The notes: generated by a model not told the origin, from the sequence alone. A stretch of 64,000 nucleotides of DNA from Acidobacteria bacterium Ga0074141 (GCA_001464665.1 LNDP01000024.1:248001-312000); one strand, 5' to 3'; positions 53,118 through 62,254 are shown, numbered from the stretch's first letter. A program made the numbers and translations.

Positions 53118-53159
53118 GGCCGCGGGCTCTGAGCTTTTTAGGCTTAGAGGTCCGCGGCC
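53118..53159 (-). terminator. Hairpin, probable terminator for the GAF-protein gene
   Basis: GGCCGCGG pairs with CCGCGGCC and the pairing continues through CTCT/AGAG and AGC/GCT around an A/T-rich loop. On the minus strand it lies 26 nt after the GAF gene stop and is followed by a broken T-rich stretch. No uninterrupted T-tract, so its efficiency is uncertain. Confidence 0.5.
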
Positions 53160-53185
53160 GGTTGGTTGGTTCAATTGAATTTTTG

Positions 53186-54913
53186 CTAAGCGGCGACGGC
53201 GTAGTTCTCGCCCAGTTTGGCCTCGTCGCCTTCGGCGAGGTTGGTGATCAGCTCGTAGTGAAAATAATCAAACTTTGAGCTGACGGTATCGTCAACGCGC
53301 TTTTCGTACATCTCACGTGAGCGGTCGATGGCCTCGCGAAGCCGGTCATAAAGGTCATTCGACGCGCGGCCTTCGAGCACCTTCTGCTCGTTATACAGCT
53401 TGATCTCGGAGACAAGCAGCCGGGCGAATCGGCGGGCCTTGTTGTGCCGGTCGCGTTCCTCTTCGGGAACGTCGATCGGCAGGTCTATCGTCTTGCGGTC
53501 AAGCCGCTGTCGGCTTTCATCGCCTAAGGGCGGCGTAAGAACGGGCTCTTCGGCTACCGCAGGCGGAGCTTCGACTACAGGCTCAAAGGGCGGCTGTTCG
53601 ATCTCTTCGGCTACCGAAGGCGATGCCTCAAAACTTTGCTCCGGAGCAAACGTTTCGACCTCGGGCAGTTCGGTCGCCTGCGAGGTCGGTTCGAATGCAT
53701 AATCGGCGAATGCCGCCGGTGTTTCTGTGACGGGCTCGGGCTCAAATGATACCGGCGTCTCCGGAACGAATTCGGCAAATGTCGGAGTTTCCTCGACCTC
53801 GTAAACCGATTCGGCCTCTTCGACCTCGGCCATCGGCTCGACCGTTTCTACCTCGACCGGCGTCGCGAAGGCGAATCCCGGATCGGACTCCTCGACGTGT
53901 TCAACAACCGTCGGCATCTGATACTGCTCGGTAGCGTGATCGTAATCCGTCTGAACTGCATCCTCTGCAAAGGCCGTCGTCGTTTCGGCCACTTCCTCCG
54001 CAGCCGGTGCCTGATATTCGACGGGGGCTTCGTAGGCCGCGGGTTCGGCCGGAGCAGAATAAGCCGGAGCGGCCTCTTCGGCCCTCGGCGTTTCATGAAT
54101 TTCCTGATGCGCCGCCGGATGAACGGCAGCACGAAGCTCGACCGTTAAGGCTGCGACCGAAACAAGCGATTCGAGTGCCTCGCGGTTGATCCGCGTGCCT
54201 TCGATGCCGTAATCGACATAAAGAACGGCGACCGCACGACCGCGGACAACGAGCGGAATGGCATACATCCTGTCCGGCCGGCCAAAGCCGAGCGGCTCAA
54301 GAAACTGGTCGTCGTCGGCATACGCACCGTGAGCGCCTTCTGCCGTTGCCAGCGTCTCCGAAGCACGGCTAAGCAGACTTGCCGAGTGCTCAGCAACGCG
54401 AACGTTCTGAAACGTATCTTCGGAAACCGCACCTTGCTCATTGAACGCCTTCCAGCAGACGAAAGTGCCGCTCTTAACGATAAAAAATGCTCCACGCGGA
54501 GCGAACTGGTGGCTGTGCTCGACCAGCGAACGGAGGATCGCGGCCTGCGTCAGTTGGCCGCCAATGTCGCGGATAGAATCACGAAGATCGGAGTACTTGT
54601 CTTCGACGGCGGTATCGGTCCGGAGCTTTTCCGCTTCCGAGAATGCCTCGGCGGCGAGCCTTGCTCCGCCATCGCGGGCGAGCCGGAGATGTTCGCCGAG
54701 CGACTCAGAAAGGCCAAGGTCAACCTCAGTGCGCTGCTCAAATTTCGCTGCTAGAAGCCTGATCGCCTCGTCCATCTGGGCGCGGTGCTTGGAGAACTCC
54801 GCGTCAAAATTTCGCTGAAATTCATCAACATCCTGGCGCATTGAGGCGGCTACGCCCTTCAAGTAATTCTCGAATTCAGATCGGAGACTAAGTTCGAGTT
54901 CTTCGTTGGTCAC
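53186..54913 (-). CDS. GAF-domain protein with acidic low-complexity linker
   Basis: A 575-residue cytoplasmic protein. An N-terminal helical region (about 1-110) probably forms a coiled coil. A GAF domain follows (about 115-255; RGAFFIVKSGTFVCWKAF, PLGFGRPDRMYAIPLVVRGRAVAVLYVDYG). Residues about 265-455 are Glu/Pro/Ala/Val-rich with repeated EAP, PVEVE and FEPE motifs and are probably disordered. The last 115 residues are conserved-looking and helical (RFARLLVSEIKLYNEQKV, DLYDRLREAIDRSREMYEKRV). The layout suggests a ligand-sensing scaffold, but no output enzyme is present. ATG 54913 was taken as the first Met; no strong ribosome site is visible. Confidence 0.75.
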   Translation of the reverse strand: MTNEELELSLRSEFENYLKGVAASMRQDVDEFQRNFDAEFSKHRAQMDEAIRLLAAKFEQRTEVDLGLSESLGEHLRLARDGGARLAAEAFSEAEKLRTDTAVEDKYSDLRDSIRDIGGQLTQAAILRSLVEHSHQFAPRGAFFIVKSGTFVCWKAFNEQGAVSEDTFQNVRVAEHSASLLSRASETLATAEGAHGAYADDDQFLEPLGFGRPDRMYAIPLVVRGRAVAVLYVDYGIEGTRINREALESLVSVAALTVELRAAVHPAAHQEIHETPRAEEAAPAYSAPAEPAAYEAPVEYQAPAAEEVAETTTAFAEDAVQTDYDHATEQYQMPTVVEHVEESDPGFAFATPVEVETVEPMAEVEEAESVYEVEETPTFAEFVPETPVSFEPEPVTETPAAFADYAFEPTSQATELPEVETFAPEQSFEASPSVAEEIEQPPFEPVVEAPPAVAEEPVLTPPLGDESRQRLDRKTIDLPIDVPEEERDRHNKARRFARLLVSEIKLYNEQKVLEGRASNDLYDRLREAIDRSREMYEKRVDDTVSSKFDYFHYELITNLAEGDEAKLGENYAVAA

Positions 54914-55112
54914 TATTTAAGATCCTCCAAAAGCAAATAAAGGGGCGGTCCACAACACTTAAAAGGCAGTGATGAAAGTACGGAAAGGTGTAATCTGAGG
55001 CTGGAACGACAGCTGCCCGGTGAACCGACGCCCAAAGAGGATTATGGCGAAGGTCACCGACAAATGTCAAGAAATTATTGAAACGAAATGACTTGGGAGA
55101 GATTTGGCCGGT

Positions 55113-55679
55113 CTAAACGGCAACAACATCGATGTTCGGGTCGATCTCTTCGCGGATCATATTCTCGATCGCCATAAGCGTGCCGGTCAGCGAACTCGGA
55201 CAGCTTCCGCAGGCTCCCTGATAGCGGATCTTGAGGGTTGATTCCTCAAGCCCTATGATCTCAAGCCAGCCGCCATCGCTTGCGAGATAGGGCCGAATAC
55301 GGTCATCAAGCAGAGCGTCGATCTCGCGAATCACGGGATCGTCGTCAAGAGCAGCCGCGATCGCACCGCCAACTGCCTTGGCGGCACTGCCGTTTCCGCT
55401 CCCATTCGCGACCGGTTCGGCCGCACGGATCGGAACCGCGAGCTCCGGAAGAATTTCGTCCCACTCGGCATCGTCGGTCTTTTCGACCGTCACCATTTTG
55501 TCCATGTAAAAGACCGAGACGACGTTGCCGACCTCGAAAATGGAGGCGGCAAACTGGTCGTCCTTGGCCACTTCGGCATTCTTGAACGAATGCGAAGTGC
55601 CGTATGAGACCGGTTCCTTCAAAATGAACTTTACGGCGTTTGGGTTCGGTGTTTCCTGTATGTCGGCGATCTTTGGCAT
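55113..55679 (-). CDS. nfu: Nfu-type iron-sulfur cluster carrier protein
   Basis: A 188-residue cytoplasmic protein. The N-terminal domain (about 1-90), IQETPNPNAVKFILKEPVSYG and SIFEVGNVVSVFYMDKMVTVEK, matches the Nfu N-terminal fold. A Gly/Ala-rich linker leads to a NifU-like C-terminal domain (about 115-188) with LDDRIRPYLASDGGWLEIIG and the cluster-binding YQGACGSCPSSLTGTL (CxxC). It delivers 4Fe-4S clusters to client enzymes such as ThiC-like radical-SAM proteins. No other isc or suf genes are adjacent. It is monocistronic. Confidence 0.93.
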   Translation of the reverse strand: MPKIADIQETPNPNAVKFILKEPVSYGTSHSFKNAEVAKDDQFAASIFEVGNVVSVFYMDKMVTVEKTDDAEWDEILPELAVPIRAAEPVANGSGNGSAAKAVGGAIAAALDDDPVIREIDALLDDRIRPYLASDGGWLEIIGLEESTLKIRYQGACGSCPSSLTGTLMAIENMIREEIDPNIDVVAV

Positions 55680-55787
55680 TGCTTATTAAAAACGTCTCAT
55701 ATACAAGTTTACTAATCCTTACCTTTTTGTCAACATTCCACGCTCAAGCTCGCAGAAACGACCTCGTTGGCACCCGCTGAAAATTCA

Positions 55788-55820
55788 AATGGCAGGCGCG
55801 AACAAAAAACGCCTGCCATT
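55788..55820 (-). terminator. Probable terminator downstream of the small membrane protein gene
   Basis: AATGGCAGGCG and CGCCTGCCATT form a perfect 11-bp stem around an 11-nt loop. On the minus strand it lies 32 nt after the small protein stop and is followed by TGAATTTT. It could also act for Nfu-side transcripts only weakly because that side has no T-tract. Confidence 0.6.
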
Positions 55821-55852
55821 CCGGTTTATCCGCCGTGCGAACCCGCGGGTCG

Positions 55853-56041
55853 CTATTCTGTAATGTGAATATCCTCGGTCTTGTTAACGCGGCCCGAGAA
55901 ATAAACTGCACCGAGAACGACCCCGGCAATAAGAAATACAAAGGTCAGGACGATGTAAAGCGTGCTAGCCGTTTGCACGTACTGATAAAGCGAACCGGCG
56001 GCGATCAAAAGTGAAACTACCGCTAAGAGTACATAAAGCAT
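55853..56041 (-). CDS. Small two-helix membrane protein
   Basis: A 62-residue protein with hydrophobic segments at about 2-18 and 27-48, ending in a polar tail (VNKTEDIHITE). ATG 56041 has GGAGG 8 nt upstream; longer frames in the same phase lack a ribosome site and start in the intergenic region. No family was recognised. The second segment could be a membrane-anchored small stress or envelope protein, but no function can be assigned. Confidence 0.65.
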   Translation of the reverse strand: MLYVLLAVVSLLIAAGSLYQYVQTASTLYIVLTFVFLIAGVVLGAVYFSGRVNKTEDIHITE

Positions 56042-56210
56042 CTTCGTAACCTCCAAGTAAGGATCTGTCAGGCCTCTCTCGAACATGATCGACGTGTGGT
56101 CTTCGATCAAGAGTTGAGGCTTCGGAAATACAGGCCGCGAAGCCCGCAACTTATGTCTGAGGAACTGCCTAATATTAATCACAAGTCGTGAAAAAAGGCA
56201 AGTAAAAGGG

Positions 56211-57077
56211 TTACAGTTCTTGGCTTTCGTCTGCTCGCTTGTCCGCGTCAAGAACGCGTGGAATGCCTTGAAGGTCTTTGTGAATGTTCGAGGCCTGCCA
56301 AACCGCTTGATCGATCATCGCCGCAACGGCCCCGGATTGCCCAGATCCGATCTCGATCAGGAGCTTTCCGCCTGGTTTCAAGTACCGCGGCGAGCCCTCG
56401 ATGATCGCACGAATGATGGCAAGCCCGTCGCCTTCATCGGTCAGAGCAACTCGCGGTTCGAAGTCGCGAACCTCGGGCTCGAGGCCGCGATGTTCAACCT
56501 CGGGAATATATGGCGGATTGGCCGCGATAAGGTCGAATTCTTCGTCGCCGGCCGGTCCGAAAAGGCTTGCCTCGATGAACTGAATTCGGTCGCCGACGCC
56601 GTGCTTATCGGCATTTTCACGTGCAAGTTCGAGAGCCTCGGGCGAGATGTCGGTCGCAACGCCGCTTGCCGCAGGAACCTCGGCGGCGATGGAAACGGCG
56701 ATGCAGCCGGAGCCTGTGCCGATATCGAGAAACCGGGGCTCGGAAACGGCGGCGAGGTACTTTACCGCGAGTTCGACAAGAGCTTCGGTCTCCGGCCGAG
56801 GGATGAGCACGTCACGCGAGACACGGAAATCGCGGCCGTAAAACTCCTGCCGCCCGAGAATATGCTGAAGCGGCTCGCGGCCGGCCCGGCGTCCGATTGC
56901 AAGAGCAAACCGCTCCGCATCTTCCACCGAGAGCTCAAATTCGGGATACGCGATCAAGAACGTCTTTTCCCGCCCGAGCGTTTCCGCGAGCAGAACCTTG
57001 GCGTCGCGGGCGGGCTCGGGCGTCCCAGCGGCTCGCAGTTTTTCGGTAGCAGAATTTATCGCGTCGGCAATGTTCAT
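56211..57077 (-). CDS. prmC: Peptide chain release factor N5-glutamine methyltransferase
   Basis: A 288-residue cytoplasmic SAM methyltransferase that methylates the Gln of the GGQ motif in release factors RF1/RF2. An N-terminal helical domain is followed by GREPLQHILGRQEFYGRDFRVSRDVLIPRPETE, motif I FLDIGTGSGCIAVSIA, acidic GVATDISPEALELA and the catalytic NPPYIPEVEH. The length is normal. The start overlaps the stop of the upstream sugar transferase gene by 4 nt (ATGA), so it is translationally coupled to the polysaccharide operon; usual partner prfA is absent here. Confidence 0.95.
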   Translation of the reverse strand: MNIADAINSATEKLRAAGTPEPARDAKVLLAETLGREKTFLIAYPEFELSVEDAERFALAIGRRAGREPLQHILGRQEFYGRDFRVSRDVLIPRPETEALVELAVKYLAAVSEPRFLDIGTGSGCIAVSIAAEVPAASGVATDISPEALELARENADKHGVGDRIQFIEASLFGPAGDEEFDLIAANPPYIPEVEHRGLEPEVRDFEPRVALTDEGDGLAIIRAIIEGSPRYLKPGGKLLIEIGSGQSGAVAAMIDQAVWQASNIHKDLQGIPRVLDADKRADESQEL

Positions 57078-58534
57078 TGCTCGGTTCGCTCGCCGTCGCC
57101 GCGGAAAATCGCTGGCAGCGTCAGGAATATTATCTTCAGGTCGAGCCAGACCGACCAGTTCTCGATGTAGAAGATATCGAGCGCCACCATTTCCTCAAAG
57201 GTCAACCGATTGCGGCCGGAGACCTGCCAGAGCCCGGTGATGCCCGGCTTCATATCGAGCCGTTTGCGGTGGGCGATATCGTATTCCTCGACCTCATAGG
57301 GGATCGGCGGCCGCGGCCCGACGATGCTCATTTCGCCGCGGACCACGTTGAAAAGCTGCGGGAGTTCATCGAGGCTCCAGCGTCTTATCCATCGGCCGGC
57401 GGGTGTGATCCGCGGGTCGTTGGCGACCTTGCCGTAGATCTCGCCCTCGCCCGCCGCCTCGCCGGAAATGTTCTTGCGGTAGGCCTCGCGGTGGATCGCT
57501 TCATCAGAATCGGCATACATCGTCCGAAACTTCAGGCAAAGAAACACGCGGCCGTCCATCCCGACGCGTTCCTGCCGGAAGAATATCGGCCCGCTCGAGC
57601 TTCGCCGGACGGCGAGCGCAACGAAGGCGAGGACCGGCGAGAGAACGACGATCGCGGCGAGTGAGATAATGATGTCCGATACGCGTTTGACCAGCCTGCC
57701 GGTATCTGAGAGCGGTTCGCGAAAGAGCCGGACCATCGGAAGAACGCCGATCTGCTCGACGGCCGTTTTCTGCGGAAGCAGGTCAAAGAGCTTCGGTGCA
57801 AAACGGAACTCGACACGATGGTCGCGGCCGACCTCCATCATCGAATCAAAAAGCCGCTCGCTGCCGATCGAGGGCTCGGTGATGATAACTTCCTGAATGT
57901 TGTATCGGCGGATCAGGTCGGGCAATTCAGCAAAGCCGCCGACGATTGGAGCTCCGGCAAACTCGCTTTCAGCCGTTTCTTCGGTCGCGACCACACCGGC
58001 GACCCGGTAGCCGAGCCCGAGCCGGCCGCGGAGTTCCGCGATCGTATTCGCCGCCTCTGCGTTCGTTCCGACGATCAGCGTCGGCAGCAGATTCACGCCG
58101 CGGCGTCTGATTTTCGCCTGTGCCCAGCGGACTAGCAAATGGAACGCGGTAAAGAGCGCGAGGGCGATAGCGAAGTCAAGCAGAAAAACGGCCCTCGAAT
58201 ACGAGAACTCACGAAAGGCATAGCCACCGCGAAAAAGGAACGCCCAGGCGACGATCAGCAGCGACCCGACGGCGACGGCCTTGACGACCTTTGCCGCCTC
58301 CCGCGAATAGGAGAACGCACCCTTAAAACGATAAACGCCCTCATAGGCGAGAAGCGCGACGCGGACGAACATCGCAAACCAGAAAATCCCTGCATAAGGC
58401 ACGAACTCCTGCGACCATGCCCATGCGGTTTCCGAGAGCACGGGCGAGCCCTCGCGGACGACGAATGCGGCGATAAGAGCTCCGCCGGCCAAGGCGGCAT
58501 CGGCCGCACCGATGAGCGCGATGACGAGCGGCAT
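57074..58534 (-). CDS. Polyprenyl-phosphate sugar phosphotransferase (WbaP/WcaJ type)
   Basis: A 486-residue inner-membrane enzyme that loads the first sugar-1-phosphate onto undecaprenyl phosphate to begin polysaccharide synthesis. Four N-terminal membrane helices and a CoA-binding-like Rossmann domain (about 145-245; LPTLIVGTNAEAANTIAELRG) precede the catalytic domain (about 285-487): KRVSDIIISLAAIVVLSPVL, GPIFFRQERVGMDGRVFLCLKFRTM, WSLDELPQLFNVVRGEMSIVGPRPP, MKPGITGLWQVSGRN. These are the bacterial sugar transferase signatures. ATG 58534 is chosen; GTG 58537 directly precedes it. It ends in a 4-nt overlap with prmC. Confidence 0.92.
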   Translation of the reverse strand: MPLVIALIGAADAALAGGALIAAFVVREGSPVLSETAWAWSQEFVPYAGIFWFAMFVRVALLAYEGVYRFKGAFSYSREAAKVVKAVAVGSLLIVAWAFLFRGGYAFREFSYSRAVFLLDFAIALALFTAFHLLVRWAQAKIRRRGVNLLPTLIVGTNAEAANTIAELRGRLGLGYRVAGVVATEETAESEFAGAPIVGGFAELPDLIRRYNIQEVIITEPSIGSERLFDSMMEVGRDHRVEFRFAPKLFDLLPQKTAVEQIGVLPMVRLFREPLSDTGRLVKRVSDIIISLAAIVVLSPVLAFVALAVRRSSSGPIFFRQERVGMDGRVFLCLKFRTMYADSDEAIHREAYRKNISGEAAGEGEIYGKVANDPRITPAGRWIRRWSLDELPQLFNVVRGEMSIVGPRPPIPYEVEEYDIAHRKRLDMKPGITGLWQVSGRNRLTFEEMVALDIFYIENWSVWLDLKIIFLTLPAIFRGDGERTEQ

Positions 58535-58603
58535 CACAAATGCCGGAACTTTCCGGGGCGTTTCGGTTGTCGTCAGGTCCTCTTTCAGCGTCTTCTTATC
58601 TCT

Positions 58604-60259
58604 TCAATATCTCGATACTCGCGGCGGCTCGGCAAACCGCAGATCTTCGCCTTCGGCCGTCAGGTTCGGATTGTAATACGGATCGCGTTCAAAATACTTC
58701 TGCCATCGGGCACGGAGTTTCTTGATCGCGGTTTCATCGATCTCATACGACGCAACGGCAGATGTCGCCTCGGCCCAGGGCGTCCAGACGTTTCGCTTTC
58801 CCGCCTCGTGTAGCCGCAGGCAAAGGTCGATGCCGGCCGCGACGGCGTCGTCAAAACTTTCGTCAAGCCCGCCGGCCTCGTCAAATGCCTTTCGGCTGAC
58901 CGCTATCGCCGCGAGCGAAAGTGCAAGCACGTTGCGGTCCGCGGCAAGCCCGACGAACGGCCCGAGGTCATCCCGCCGCATGCCGAAGTGCGGGCGGCCG
59001 ATGCCATTCATTATCCCAAGTGCAAAGCCGGCGTTCGCGATCCTTCCACCTTCGTCGTGCAACTTCGGCCCTACGGCTCCGACGCCGTTGATCGCCGCTC
59101 GATGAGCGAGCTCGCTAAAAAAGTTCGACGAAAGCTTGCCGGCATCGCGATGAAGAAACACCAGAACATCGCCGGAGGTTTCGTTGGCTTCGCGGACAAT
59201 TGAGGCGACATCGCTTGCGCTTTCGCGAACCTCATGAACGGAACCTGCTTCGATCTCCGCCTGCCCGTCGCCCCAGAGGATCACCGAAACCGTCGGCGGC
59301 TCGCCAAGGAACTCCGGCCGGTGGAGCTCACCGCGGCCGCGGACGGCTCGTGCCGCGATACCGCTGCGGCGGTAATGCTCGGTCAGCGCGGTGCGGGCAC
59401 GCTCGTGGGCATAGGTCTTCTCGCCGCTATCGAGAGCCACCGAGCCGGGAATCGCCCGCCAATGGTAAAGCACATGCGGAATATGGACGATGGTCGCGGG
59501 CGAGATGCTGTCGATAAAACGTAGCGAAAGGTCGTAGTCCTGGCTGCCCTCAAACCCCGTGCGAAAGCCGCCGATCGCCGGCAGGACCTCGGTCCGAAAG
59601 ACGCAAAGGTGTGTGATCAGATTGAGCGAACGCATCAGCTCGGGGCTCCAATCCGGCTTGAACATCGGCTGGAACCGCACGCCGTTTGCGTCGATCTTGT
59701 CCTCGTCGCTATAGATCAGATTCACTTCCGGCCGCGAGGCAATGACGCGTGCCGCCTGCAATAGAGCGTCTTCAGCGAGGAGGTCGTCGTGGTCCATTAG
59801 TGCGGTGAAATCGCCGCGGACCATCTCAAGCGCGGTGTTCGAGGCGGCAGAGATGTGGCCGTTCTTCTCGCGAAAGGTAACGCGTATGCGTGCGTCTGAG
59901 GCCGCAAGCTCTTCGAGCACCTTGCGGACGTGCGGCTCGGTCGAGGCATCGTCGGCAATGCAAAGCTCCCAGTTCTGGTAGATCTGTGCCCGGACGGAGC
60001 CGATCGCCTCGCGGAGGAAACGCTCTTCAACGTTATAGACCGGCATCAGCACCGAAATTAGCGGAGCATCTTCGAGCTCGGCGGCGATCGCACTTAGCCG
60101 TTCGCGGCCGGCATCGTCGAGCTTGTCGTATCGCTCGGCCCAGTCACGGTATTCGCGGTCGCGGCGGCCCTTGTCGATCTGCCGCAGAAATGCCGAATAA
60201 CCGGCCGAGAAACCTTCCCGCCGAATGGTCCGCAAAGCCTTTTTTATCCGGCTGATCAT
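58604..60259 (-). CDS. Glycosyltransferase, family 2, with second degenerate GT-A-like domain
   Basis: A 551-residue cytoplasmic or peripheral transferase. The first GT-A domain (about 65-300) contains LISVLMPVYNVEERFLREAIGSV, CIADDASTE, LMDHDDLLAEDALLQA (DxD-like DHD) and LIYSDEDKID, as in O-antigen and rhamnan-type transferases. The second half (about 335-540) looks like another GT-A domain (SVILWGDGQAEIEAGS, AFDEAGGLDESFDDAVAAGIDLCLRL) but lacks a convincing N-terminal sugar-nucleotide segment, so it may be inactive. It overlaps the upstream transferase gene by 4 nt (ATGA) and lies 69 nt upstream of the sugar phosphotransferase. Confidence 0.88.
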   Translation of the reverse strand: MISRIKKALRTIRREGFSAGYSAFLRQIDKGRRDREYRDWAERYDKLDDAGRERLSAIAAELEDAPLISVLMPVYNVEERFLREAIGSVRAQIYQNWELCIADDASTEPHVRKVLEELAASDARIRVTFREKNGHISAASNTALEMVRGDFTALMDHDDLLAEDALLQAARVIASRPEVNLIYSDEDKIDANGVRFQPMFKPDWSPELMRSLNLITHLCVFRTEVLPAIGGFRTGFEGSQDYDLSLRFIDSISPATIVHIPHVLYHWRAIPGSVALDSGEKTYAHERARTALTEHYRRSGIAARAVRGRGELHRPEFLGEPPTVSVILWGDGQAEIEAGSVHEVRESASDVASIVREANETSGDVLVFLHRDAGKLSSNFFSELAHRAAINGVGAVGPKLHDEGGRIANAGFALGIMNGIGRPHFGMRRDDLGPFVGLAADRNVLALSLAAIAVSRKAFDEAGGLDESFDDAVAAGIDLCLRLHEAGKRNVWTPWAEATSAVASYEIDETAIKKLRARWQKYFERDPYYNPNLTAEGEDLRFAEPPRVSRY

Positions 60260-61356
60260 TTCCTAGCGACGAGCTTTTCGAAGAGAGCTTCGTAGCGGTC
60301 GGTGATCGAGTCCCAGCTATATTCCGCCTCAACGCGTTGCTGCGCCTTTGCCCGGTACTCCGCGGCCTTTGCGGGATTCGCATCGAGTTCGCCGATGAGC
60401 CGCGAAAGTTCCTCGACAGTCTCGTACGTCAGGGCCGCATCACCAACGACCTCGAGATTCTCGACCGTCGAATATGCCAATACACAGTTTCCGTAGCCCA
60501 TTGCCTCGATCAACGCCGGGTGCGTTCCGCCGACCTCGGTGGCGTGAATGTAAACGTAGGCGTTTTGCTGGAGCGACTTGTAGCCATTGCCAAAAACGAA
60601 ACCGGTGAAGACGATCCGCGGGTCGTCCGCCGCGAGTTCGCGAAGGTGCTTTTTGTAATCCTCGGCATACGGCGCATCGCCGACGATGACAAGTTTTCGC
60701 TTCGTCTCCGTTCGGCGAAATGCTTCGATCACCATCGCCGCATTGTTTTCGGGCTCAAGCCGCGAGACGTAGAGAAAGTAATCCTCGGGCTCGACGCCAA
60801 ACTCGCTGATCGCCTCGGCGTCGAGCTTCCGCTCAACGTCGGCACCGTAAGCGATCATCGTCGAATCGACGCCGTATTCGGCAAGGTAGTAATCGTAGAT
60901 CGCCTTCGCATCGGTCACGACCTCGGTCGCAAACCAGACCGACGCCCGCTCGCCGAGTGCATAGTAAAGCTGGCCGAGCTTGTTCCACTTCTTCCGCTTC
61001 CGCTCGAGGCCGTCAACGTTTATCGCGACCGGCGTTCCGGTCCAAGTGAGCTTTGGGATGAAAATAGCGTTCGCGGCATTGCAGATCAGCACCGCATCGA
61101 ACCGCTGAAAAATGGCGTGCATCACCGAAAGATAGCTGTGCACGACCGTATCTAGATATTTATGCTTGAGCGTCGGCAGAACGACAAGCCGGACGCCGCG
61201 ATGCTCCTTCATCTCTTTCGGGACGTGGTGCGAGCGGCAATAAACGGTCACCTCGTGGCCGCGGGCGACGAGCCGGGTAGCAAGTTGCTCGGCAAATGTC
61301 TCAAAGCCGCCATAGTTTGCCGGGATGCCGCGTGTTCCGAGTATCGCAATGCGCAT
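60256..61356 (-). CDS. Glycosyltransferase, GT4-like with DUF1972-type N-terminus
   Basis: A 366-residue transferase of GT-B fold. The N-terminus MRIAILGTRGIPANYGGFETFAEQL matches the DUF1972/rhamnosyltransferase-like N-terminal domain. The C-terminal domain has YFLYVSRLEPENNAAMVIEAF, KLVIVGDAPY and the donor-site EVGGTHPALIEAMGYGNCVLAY (E-x7-E pattern). It probably adds one sugar of the repeat unit. ATG 61356 begins the conserved motif; the frame extends upstream to 61449 but with no homology. It is the first gene of the minus-strand operon, 82 nt from the divergent GT2 gene. Confidence 0.9.
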   Translation of the reverse strand: MRIAILGTRGIPANYGGFETFAEQLATRLVARGHEVTVYCRSHHVPKEMKEHRGVRLVVLPTLKHKYLDTVVHSYLSVMHAIFQRFDAVLICNAANAIFIPKLTWTGTPVAINVDGLERKRKKWNKLGQLYYALGERASVWFATEVVTDAKAIYDYYLAEYGVDSTMIAYGADVERKLDAEAISEFGVEPEDYFLYVSRLEPENNAAMVIEAFRRTETKRKLVIVGDAPYAEDYKKHLRELAADDPRIVFTGFVFGNGYKSLQQNAYVYIHATEVGGTHPALIEAMGYGNCVLAYSTVENLEVVGDAALTYETVEELSRLIGELDANPAKAAEYRAKAQQRVEAEYSWDSITDRYEALFEKLVARK

Positions 61357-61438
61357 AAATGACCGAGCGAGGGTAAAAAAGAGAATCGTATCGCGAAAGT
61401 TTGGGAAACCGAAACCTGTTGGCATATCCTGTCGGCGG

Positions 61439-62254
61439 ATGATCGACATACTGATGTCAACGTTTAACGGCGAGCGGTACCTCGGCGAACAGGTCCGGTC
61501 GATACTCGATCAGAGCTTTGCCGAATTTCGGCTCGTTATCCGCGACGACGGCTCAACGGATGCGACGCTTGCGATGATCGAGGAGTTTTGTCGTGATGAC
61601 GACCGCGTCTCGCCGGTCAGGGATGACGATGGCAATCTCGGCCTGCGGCGTTCTTTTATGCGTTTGCTTGAAGCGAGCGAGGCCGAGTATTTTATGTTCG
61701 CCGATCAGGATGATATTTGGCTGCCGGAGAAGATCGAACGGTCGATTGCGGCCCTGAAGAAGCTTGAGAATTCGGCGGATATAGGATTCCCCATTCTTGT
61801 TTTTACCGACCTCAAAGTCACGAATGATCGGCTTGAGACCATCGACGATTCGCTTTGGCATTATCAACGGCTGCGGCCGGAGATCTCGCAGGATTGGAAA
61901 CGGCTGCTGGCACAGAACGTCGTAACGGGCTGCACGATCCTTGCCAATCGGGCCGCGGCCCGTGCCTCGCTTCCCTTTGCACTACCTGAGATGATGCACG
62001 ACCATTGGGTCGCGGTTAACGCGGCAAAGCATGGCAAGATCGGCTACATCAGCGAGCCGACGGTTCTTTACCGCCAACACTCGGCAAATGCCGAGGGAGG
62101 CCGCGACTTTGGTTTGAAATACGCCGCCGGCAAGTCGCTCGGGCTCGGAGCGAGAACGGCATTTTACAAAAAAGCGGCCGGCCATTTCGGCGATGTTTCG
62201 GCTGCCGAATTGCTCGGGTTAAAGGCGGCCGAAAATCTGAAAAGGCTTTTCTGA
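61439..62254 (+). CDS. Glycosyltransferase, family 2 (rhamnosyltransferase-like)
   Basis: A 271-residue GT-A transferase. IDILMSTFNGERYLGEQVRSILDQSF, VIRDDGSTDATLAMIEEF, FMFADQDDIWLPEKIERS and the acceptor-side MMHDHWVAVNAAKHGKIGYI and LYRQHSAN match the family that makes rhamnose-containing surface polysaccharides. ATG 61439 begins the conserved region; the frame remains open upstream to 61325 but that part overlaps the divergent gene. No strong ribosome site. It faces the polysaccharide operon and probably belongs to the same pathway. Confidence 0.9.
   Translation: MIDILMSTFNGERYLGEQVRSILDQSFAEFRLVIRDDGSTDATLAMIEEFCRDDDRVSPVRDDDGNLGLRRSFMRLLEASEAEYFMFADQDDIWLPEKIERSIAALKKLENSADIGFPILVFTDLKVTNDRLETIDDSLWHYQRLRPEISQDWKRLLAQNVVTGCTILANRAAARASLPFALPEMMHDHWVAVNAAKHGKIGYISEPTVLYRQHSANAEGGRDFGLKYAAGKSLGLGARTAFYKKAAGHFGDVSAAELLGLKAAENLKRLF

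Larger units (their letters stand above)
52412..53185. other. 774-bp gene-free stretch made of short tandem repeats and palindromes
   Basis: No convincing gene on either strand. It contains two heptamer arrays, a REP-like palindrome, an array of about ten nonamers, AT-rich direct repeats, two more heptamer arrays and a degenerate palindrome, ending in a strong hairpin. Base composition changes abruptly from GC-rich to AT-rich around 52680-52860. Confidence 0.75.
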
